From Arabidopsis thaliana (Eukaryota; Streptophyta; Magnoliopsida; Brassicales; Brassicaceae), in NCBI RefSeq assembly GCF_000001735.4, contig NC_003071.7, positions 4,395,151-4,459,150 of the forward strand: a stretch of 64,000 nucleotides of DNA, written 5' to 3'. The notes beneath the pieces are model-generated. The model did no database searches and was not told where the DNA came from. It was given only the letters and a program-made list of their open reading frames with translations. This document shows positions 56,768 through 64,000 of this stretch, piece by piece. Every line of letters begins with the position of its first letter. Position 1 is the stretch's first letter. Made by a program: the position numbers and the translations under genes.

Positions 56768-57440
56768 TTGGAGATGAGAGATTTAACAACAGCGATGTCC
56801 GATCTTCCACGAGATTTGGAAGAGGAAGTGCTCTCTAGGGTCCAGTTAGCATCTCTTAGAGCAGTGCGAACTACTTGCAAAAAGTGGAACCGTCGTTTAT
56901 CCAAATATCGCTTTACAAAGAAGTATATTCGTAAATCAAGATCAGCAACGGCGGATAAAGAGTTTTTAGCGATCATGATGTTGGATTCTAGTCTATATCT
57001 AATGAATGTTGTTATTGACAAGATCGACAACGAAAACAACGTTGAATCATCTATAGAGAGAAAAGGTAAACTGATTAGCGTAAACGACGCAGATGGAGTC
57101 GATATAATAAGCGTCGTCCACTATAATGCTTTGTTGTTATGCCTCACCAAAGAAAAAACACCGAAGGCTTGTGGTTTGGAACCCTTGTCGTGGGCAATCA
57201 AGGTGGATCGAAACTGCTTATCGTTGCGGTTTATTTGAATAGTCCAAATGCTTCTTCAATTTTTAACCATTTTATTTGATGTTGCGAGCGATGACGATGA
57301 CACGATCGGCAGCAAACCCAAAGTGAAATGTAGCCGTCACAAATGACTTGGAAAACCAAAGCTACAGGGTGTCTCCCCCGAAACTTTAAGAGATAAGTTG
57401 GAAAAACATACGTTTTTCAAACTTAATTATCAAAGCAGTA
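56768..57440 (+). pseudogene. F-box protein with FBA-type associated domain, broken
   Basis: The open frame from 56768 contains MSDLPRDLEEEVLSRVQLAS (second Met, 56795) and RAVRTTCKKWNRRLSKYRFT, a clear plant F-box that would bind SKP1. The better start is the Met at 56795, which matches the family. The FBA domain begins after it, but near 57160 the frame changes: RLVVWNPCRGQSRWIET appears in another frame at 57163-57215. Remnants such as the phrase around 57360-57390 continue to about 57440 in changing frames. The usual FBA protein is ~350-400 residues, so this is a truncated pseudogene. Confidence 0.75.
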
Positions 57441-57857
57441 CGGTTCCTATTCATAATTGGAGATTTCAGCGGGACCACCGTTGTGTCCAATACAGATAAA
57501 GTGGGGTATGTTTTCTTTTGTGGAAATTACGTATAAGGGCTTCCATTATTTTTATGAGAAAACGAAACCCTCTGGCCGAGTTCGGGTTTTTGTTTTGTTA
57601 AGTCATAGTCAAAGTTAGGAAACGTCTGATCGTTATGGGCTCAACGAAATCGTAAATGGACCTTAAACGGAAATTCTTCTTATCTTAGAAACGAAGTACG
57701 TGTTGAAGTCAACTTGTCTTCCTCGTCGACAAATTCAATGACGGAGTGGGAGCTGAAAGAAACGACGGAATTTATGAGATTTTCAAATCAACGAAATTAG
57801 TTAACAGGTTGGTGAATAAAATGATTTAATACTCAGACTCTCTTTAGTTTTTTTTTT
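57441..57857. other. Region between F-box remnant and MULE transposase
   Basis: The sequence may contain further decayed FBA remnants (reading frames with GDFSGTTVVSNTDK at ~57460), but I cannot support a boundary. No MULE terminal inverted repeat was recognised. Confidence 0.35.
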
Positions 57858-60456
57858 TTGAAATTAGCTAAATTTTTGGATTGGCAGTTTAGATGCTTTA
57901 AATCTTTAAGAACTAGTGATAAATCTGTGAATCTTTTTGTGTGTTTTAGAGAAGGTGATTCAGTTATAGTCGACACTACTTCTGAAGCTGGAAAGACTTG
58001 CACAACCATTGCTAAGTGTTTAGAAGCTGGAGAATCATCATCTACAAGTATTGTACAGACTAGAGTTAAACCCCTTGCTGCAGTGGAAGGAGGATACTTT
58101 GCTGGTCTGTTATCTTCTGTTCAAGTTAATACCACTGTCTATCCTCCCAACCCTCAGTTTGCTATTGTTCAGAGTACAGATGGTTGTAAAACATCCAGTG
58201 AATGGGGCATAAGCGATGAACTTCTGTTAGAAGCCCTAGAAGCAGTGGAGAACTCAACTAATGGTGTGAATACATCTATAGCGGTAGAAGTTCTTGTGTC
58301 GGGTGATGACTATGAGTTCTTAGGAAACTCTGATGATTATTTCTCTCTCAGTACAGGGAGTGAATCAGAAGATGATGAGTTCGATGACGATAACCACACT
58401 ACAGGTCCGCTTCAAGCTGGGAAAGAAACCGTTGTATATGGAGACAATGGGGATGATGATTTTGTTAAGCAGCCCCCTAAAAAGAAAGTCATGCAAAAAG
58501 AAAGTAATGTTGGTGCTATGAAAGAGTTTCTGGAAACATTTCAGAAAAGTATAAGCATTGATCAAGTGTATGGGTACGACGAAATTGAGCCAATGTTTGG
58601 AGATGATGATATGGATGCAAAAGCAGCTCATGTTAACTTGAGCAAAGAGAATGACAATATGTTTGTCGGAAGGACCTTTGCATCAAGGGAAGATTTCAGG
58701 ATTGCCTTGTCCATTTATGCCATAAACTTTATTTTCCGCTTCAAATTTACTAGGTATGAGAAACATTACTTGGTTGTTGAATGTTATGATAAACAATGCT
58801 GTGATTGGAGAGTCAGAGCACACCAAGTTGGGGACAGTGAAGAGTATGAGTTCAGGAAGGCAAAGTCGGAACATATGTGTAAGGTTGAGACTAGGAGCCG
58901 CTTTTCAAAACATGTTACTTCTAAGGTTATAGCTGCATTCCTAAGGGCTAAGTATGCGAAGGCGTTCTGTGGGCCAAGAGCGAGAGACTTACCCGATTCT
59001 CTGTTGAGGGAGCACAATGTGCGGATGACGTATTGTGGATGTTGGAAAGCTAAAGAACTGGGTGTTGAGACAGCTCAGGGCACAAATGAGAGCTCTTTCT
59101 CCTTGTTACCAGTATATCTTCACGTCTTATAACTTGCAAATCCTGGCACAATTTATCATTTGGAAACAGAGTTGGTATTGGTGATGAGCGATTCAAATAT
59201 GGTTTCCTAGCATTGGGGGCTAGTGTAAAAGGGTTAATATATCTTCGGAGAGTCATTGTAGTAGATGATACACACCTTTTTGGTAAGTTTCTTGGCTGTC
59301 TTCTTACCGCTAGTTGGCAGGATGCAAACTTTTAGATTTTCCCAATAGCTTTCTGTAGTGGACAACGAGACTGATGAATCATGGACATGGTTCATGAATA
59401 AGCTTTCAGAAATAATCAAAGATGGCCCAGACTTGACATTTGTCTCAAATTGCAATCAATCAATATTCAAATCCGTGAGTCTTGTGTTCACTCAAGCACA
59501 CCATGGAGCTTGTTTGGTCCACATAAGAAGGAATGTTAAAGGAAGGTAAGGAAAGAAGAGTGGCCTTCCAGCTTTAGTGTGGCAAGCAGGTAACACATTT
59601 CGGCTCAAATATTTTAATAATGTATGTGAAAGGATCAAGAAAAGGAGTATGGGCTGTTGGAAATATATAGAAGAAATGGGTCTTGCGAATTGGAGTAGGG
59701 TTCATTTTACATGGGAGAGATATAATTTGATGTCTAATAACATTGTTGAGTCTTTGAACAATGCTTTACTACCAGCTAGGGGAAGTCCAGTTGTGGCATT
59801 GCTTAAATTTATAAGGAAAATGCTTGCTAGGTGGTTTGAATCAAGGAGGAAAAAAATATCTAGATTAGTCGGGGACATACCTATTGCGGTTGAAAGGGAA
59901 CTTATGAAGCGGTTCAAAGGTGCTTTGGGAATGTCTGTTCCGGCTGTTGGGAGGAGTTGGGATTTCTAAGTAGTTGCAAAGGATGGAGTACAGTCCCACG
60001 TCTCCTTGGAACAACAGACTTTCACTTGCTTGGAGTTTCAGAAAATCGAAATACCCTGTACGCATGCAATGGCTGCCGCTCATGATAGGGGTTTGGAATT
60101 CAGATCTTTGGTTGGAGAGATGCATAGGCTAGGAATGTGGTCACCAACGGTCCAAGAACCAATCCTCCTTGTACGCGATCCATCGGAGGTGGATGTCCCT
60201 GAGGAAATAAGGGTTCTCTGTTTAATGCCTCCGAAAATAAAAAGACCTCCTGGGAGACCCCCAAAGCTGCGAATACACTCAGTTGGGGAATATGAGGTCA
60301 GTTATATTTTTTCATCCATATATTTCTATATAATTCAAAGGTAACAATACTTTTTGTCTTATTTCGGGGATAAGAAGTCTAAAACGCCTCATAAGTGTGG
60401 AAGATATGGAGGTGTAGGTCACAATTGTGTTACGCGCAAGAATCCCCTTGGGTGAC
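57858..60456 (+). pseudogene. MuDR-type MULE transposase, nearly full length but broken
   Basis: The first frame (57858-59132, 424 codons) carries an acidic N-terminal region and the MuDR DNA-binding domain (VGRTFASREDFRIALSIYAI, CCDWRVRAH, about residues 272-345). The MULE DDE domain follows at 59170-59970: VIVVDDTHLFGKF holds the first Asp, CLVH the CxxH motif and NNIVESLNNALLPARGSP the Glu region. The expected SDR of the second Asp reads SNC (59445-59455), a probable Asp-to-Asn change. A SWIM-like finger lies at 60023-60070 (TCLEFQKIEIPCTHAMAAA) with its first Cys as Phe, and a zinc knuckle (KCGRYGGVGHNCVTRK) at 60390-60440 has lost two Cys. Stops occur near 59130, 59333, 59547 and 59968, with a frame change near 59175. 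The element's ends were not found. Confidence 0.82.
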
Positions 60457-61146
60457 GCTATGGAATCTTAGAAAGATTTGGAAAGTTTTTCGGTTATCAA
60501 TAGAGAAGTATTTTGGCCCGAGACCTTTTTGGTTTTGTTAATGGGTAGACATTTATATGAAATATGGTTGGAGACAATTTTCATAACAATGTCTATTTTT
60601 ATGAATTGTACAAATTATTACCTAAACTTCTTTTGAAGTGGCAAGTACTACTGATGAATGTATATCTCTCTTTATGTATTACCCAAGTATGATTGGTGAT
60701 GTATTTTTATTTATTTTGTTGTCATCCCTTCTCAAAAAGTAGTTTTTTCTTCAATTCAAGATATACTTGTACAGTTCTTAATTTTACTGTACGGATTTAA
60801 ACAGAGTACATTCTACGTTTGATGTACATATGGATTAAAATAGCTTTACGACAGTACTGTACAGATAGCGCTATACAGTTATCTGTAGTTTATTGTACAG
60901 ATGGAGCTGTAGAGATGTGTTCGTCAAGATTCTGTTGGAGAGGTTAATATTTAACATTAATTGGGTAATATTTGTAAAAATCTAACATGTCATAAATATG
61001 TTTGGTATGAGGATTAAATTATTCTCAATTGTAAGTTTCAAAACTACTACATTATTATGGCTTATATATACAAGAAAGTTGAATTTCTAAATAACATCTT
61101 AGAAGAAGAAAACTTCTCTTAGTTTATTCTCAGTTAAAAAAAAAAT
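60457..61146. other. Spacer after the MULE transposase, nothing recognised
   Basis: The stretch may contain the MULE's 3' non-coding part. Phrases GTACAG and TGTACAG recur around 60760-60910 (TTTATTGTACAGATGGAGCT and neighbours), a weak local repetition. No inverted match to the region before 57858 was seen. Confidence 0.4.
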
Positions 61147-62815
61147 ATGGGAACAAAAATGCCAGACATTGCTAATGATTTGTTGGCTAAAATCGTTAAG
61201 CTTGTGGCTGATGATCGTTGGTGGCGGCTGTAATTTGTTTTTCTTATTCCCTTCTATAACTATAGTTTTTTCTCTATTATCTTAGTATTTTGTATAATTA
61301 TTATATTATGTTGTTTTGGCACTTTTGGAAGTATAATATTTGTTTTTTTGTAATATATATATATATTCTATGGGTTTCGAAACATTGTCTTGTTTGAATT
61401 TATTTATGATTGTGTGTATTTATGGGATAAATGTTGACCGCCTAATAGTGTTGACTGAGTTTCTATATATCTTACATTATTTATTAATGTAATAATTCGT
61501 TTATTTATTAATGCCGACCACTTGAATGAATTTCTATATATCTTACATTATTTAACTCGTTCTAACAATAAACGAATTTTCATATACTTTAAGTGCTGGT
61601 GACATTATCAGCTTTTGTCTATTTTATTAATAGAAATTCGGCTTCTTGTGATTTCTTGGGCAGAAATGAACAAGATGTGGGATATGTTTCGGTTATATTG
61701 TGAGGAGGTGAGAACTCAAAAGTACTGATATGATTGAAATTTCAGACTAGACCATCCACTTATATATCGTTGGACAGATAAATTAGTTGACATGTGTTAA
61801 AAAAGTATGTGTATTAGTACTGTTGAGTCTTGCTCCAACTGACAGTAATAATTAGTTTTCAAAATATATTAATAATTTCAATCTGAATAAATGTGATTTG
61901 CACTTTCGAACAGTTGTGTCTTTTAATTTATTGACAGTTACTTTTTAATATTTGTATCTTTTCATTGTAAATAGTTATGTCTGTTAAATTGTTGACGATT
62001 ATTTTTTTACATTCATGTCTTCTTATCGTAAACAGTTGTGTCTGTTAAAATATTAAAGGTTACTTTTTACGTTCGTGTCTTTTTATTGACGGTTACTTTT
62101 TTAATTCATGTCTATTCATCGTAAACAGTTGTGTCTGTTAAAATATTGGTGGTTACTTTTTACATTCGTATATTTCATTGACGGTTATTTTTTTATGGTT
62201 ACTTATTTACATTCGTGTCTTCTCATTGACGTTTATTTTCTTACGTTCGTGTCTTTTCAGCGTAAACTATTGTGTCTGTTAAAATATTGACGTTTACTTT
62301 TTTACATTCTTATCTTTTTATCGTAACTTTTGGTTAACATTGACGGTTACTCTTTATATTTGTCATTCTTCAGATTATTGTTTCATGATGAATCCAAAAA
62401 AAAAACCTTAAAATGACTAGAAATTCTTGACTCTCTAATCTAATCTGTTTCTAAATATACATCAATTTAATATCAAAGAAATTCTTCTAATTCTTGATCT
62501 AACCAAAGATTTTTGGAATGATTATAACAATGGTGAAGTTTTAATCAACTCTAAATATAAAATTCTAATGAAGATGCCAACAATTTTCTTCTCAGAATTG
62601 GGCGGATTATACAGTGAATTTTTTTATTTAACTATTGTATATGGTAATAGTGATACTTTCTGTCTTAAGGCAATATATATGGGTTGTATACAACGAAATA
62701 TTGATGCTGCGTTAACACTATTACAAAGTCCGAATATGAGAAGACATCCTCAAGCAATATGGCTATATTTTTCATATGTGTTGGGCGCTTTAAATGTGGT
62801 AAACGTCAAATGAAC
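61147..62815 (+). pseudogene. F-box gene of At2g35280-like type, in pieces
   Basis: An ATG at 61147 opens MGTKMPDIANDLLAKIVKLV, an F-box start followed by a stop after WWRL (61230). More than 1.3 kb further on, 62568-62813 encodes FCLKAIYMGCIQRNIDAALT and SPNMRRHPQAIWLYFSYVLG, the helical C-terminal region of the same Brassicaceae F-box family as the ORF at 35475-36026. The middle is replaced by AT-rich sequence and a minisatellite array. Whether the two pieces belong to one gene is inferred from order and strand. Confidence 0.5.
61905..62370. repeat. Minisatellite, ~60-bp unit, about seven degenerate copies
   Basis: The unit combines TTTTTACATTCGTGTCTTTT, CATCGTAAACAGTTGTGTCT and GTTAAAATATTGACGGTTAC. 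Full units alternate with shortened ones lacking the middle part. Two similar units lie 8 kb away at 53825-53960. Confidence 0.85.
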
Positions 62816-62975
62816 CATTTTAAATGGTATAGTAATCCAGAAATCATCTCCGTTATTAGGAAAAAAGCAATGATTCCAATACGTCACATGAATATTCAAG
62901 GAAGAAGTTTTTTTAGTCAGTTAATTTATCAATATAAGTATAAATTCATGAAATCTTGTAAATGCTTATTTGTTT

Positions 62976-63251
62976 TTTTTTTTTTTTTAACACTCACTAT
63001 GCTTTATTGATTAACAGAGTCAACGTACAGAGCAGTTGCAATACATGGTGGGATTAAATGGTGATAAAAGAAATCGATGGTTGATAAACGTTGATTCCGT
63101 GCAAGCTGATCTGCTGCTTTGTTAGCTGTTCTTGGGACCCAGTTATATTCGACACCTTCAAATCTTCGTTCCCATAACTTGATCTCTGTTACCCAGTTGA
63201 ATAAGTCAAAGCGCTGTGCAGGAGATTGAAGAAGAGACACTAAGACCATGT
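62976..63251 (-). mobile_element. 5'-truncated L1-type LINE tail with RNase H end (276 bp)
   Basis: On the minus strand an open frame (63249-63004) reads FEGVEYNWVPRTANKAADQL, the conserved end of a plant RNase H (RVT_3) domain, then runs to a stop and a poly(A) tract (T-run at 62976-62988 on +). The flanks are TTATTTGTTT at 62966-62975 and 63252-63261, a perfect 10-bp duplication. Poly(A), 5' truncation and long duplication all point to target-primed reverse transcription. The source is probably an L1 type with a C-terminal RNase H, different from the LINE at 2001-24030, whose RNase H I did not see. Confidence 0.82.
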
Positions 63252-63261
63252 TTATTTGTTT

Positions 63262-64000
63262 GTTATAGATGTAATTTACGTCATCAAATATTGTATTTTC
63301 TCAAATCTATATAATATAATCTGAAAATTATCCAGATTGACTTAAAACTGGGCAATAATAATTAAAATGACTCTCATTAGTGATAGATAACTAGACTAAC
63401 ACAAATTTTATGTAAAAAGACAATTTGACCTTAGATGTCCACATTTAATGTTTTAGTGGTAAATATGGTAACTGTTCTAATAAGTCTGTCATTACATGGA
63501 AAAAAAACTGTCACCATTGTAAATATTATTATAGCAAACAAATATGCAAAAAAAAACCATAATTGATTTTTGAAGTTATAGAATTTTTATATATTTGGGT
63601 TGACTATGTATATTTACGGTATAATTTTTAGGTGTCAGGTTTAGTATTTAGGATATAGAAATTAGTTTTGAATATTAAATTTAGTTTTAGATTTGTGGTA
63701 TTTTTGAAAAATAAAATTCATTATAGTATTTTTTGGAAAAACTCATTTTAGTAGTATTTAAAAGAATTTCAAAAAAAATTGACAAAAAAAAATCAAATCT
63801 GTCATAATATGATTTTCCAAATAAAACAAATGTTACAATAGTTAGTATTATTCTATGAAAAAAATCATGGAAAAAAGAAAACTATAAATCGGTCACCATA
63901 AGGATTTCAAATTACAAATCTGTTGTAACATAAAATATTTTTAAGGTCATGCCATCAAACGACAGATTTATGGTAATATAAGTTTATCTGTCACAACATA
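63262..64000. other. AT-rich end of window with recurrent CTGTCA(T/C)AA phrases
   Basis: Variants CTGTCATTACATGG, CTGTCACCATTGTAA, CTGTCATAATATGA, CTGTTGTAACATAA and CTGTCACAACATA recur between 63485 and 64000, several preceded by AAAT. Such spaced phrases can be subterminal motifs of a DNA transposon that continues beyond the window. No gene is seen. Confidence 0.45.

Overview
The window looks like pericentromeric or knob-type heterochromatin from a Brassicaceae plant (Arabidopsis relatives). The evidence is the set of families recognised: Athila-type Ty3/gypsy fossils with two LTR families, plant L1 LINEs, a CACTA element with plant-type (Ptta) ORF, Mutator-like elements, DUF1985/ULP-like genes, RPA70-like OB-fold genes, small Brassicaceae F-box families and a DUF2431 gene. 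The sequence is AT-rich. Almost every gene-like unit is interrupted. I saw no tRNA, rRNA or clearly intact housekeeping gene. All calls come from reading the sequence; no database search was run.

1-24,030 is a nested transposon stack whose oldest layer appears to be one L1-type LINE on the + strand. Its pieces lie at 2001-3065, 18676-19673, 20741-20764, 21668-22033 and 23503-24030. Into or beside it came two Athila families. Family A has ~1.65-1.73 kb LTRs (TGATAA...TTATCA) packed with GGTCGAGT motifs. Family B has an LTR of ~1.2 kb (TGATAT...ATATCA) and carries the palindrome GGTGTCGATCGACACC. A solo family A LTR (3175-4906) sits in the gag part of the family B copy. A CACTA element (9184-12781, 3-bp TSD TTT) sits near the end of the family B 3' LTR. 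Within the LINE 3' half there is a non-autonomous MULE (19674-20740, ~10-bp TSD), a hAT element (20765-21667, perfect 8-bp TSD TTTTCAAC) and a Ty1/copia fragment (22034-23502).

24,500-45,000 holds decayed multi-exon genes, mostly on the minus strand: an RPA70-like OB-fold pseudogene (24526-26929), a DUF1985 plus Ulp1-protease-like pseudogene (29147-33131) whose catalytic His and Cys positions look substituted, an F-box-like ORF (35475-36026) downstream of RPA-like exons (36100-37445), a truncated F-box duplicate (38290-38472), and a second DUF1985 gene (38829-42860) whose linker is made of tandemly repeated small exons. DUF1985/ULP genes are known passengers of Mutator-like elements in Arabidopsis, and a MULE transposase tail lies at 44335-44811.

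45,000-64,000 contains a DUF2431 (BMT5-like methyltransferase) gene at 45498-46394 and a decayed relative at 50750-51090, separated by a Ty1/copia fossil with both LTRs (46919-50685, LTRs ~10% diverged by hand count). Then follow a second, minus-strand copia fossil (51200-53815), a non-autonomous Helitron (54428-56387) with repeated 5' ends, an FBA-type F-box pseudogene (56768-57440), a nearly full-length but broken MULE transposase (57858-60456), pieces of another F-box gene (61147-62815), a ~60-bp minisatellite (61905-62370), and a 276-bp 5'-truncated LINE tail with a 10-bp TSD (62976-63251). The genes do not form a pathway; the region is best read as a record of successive insertions, duplications and decay.
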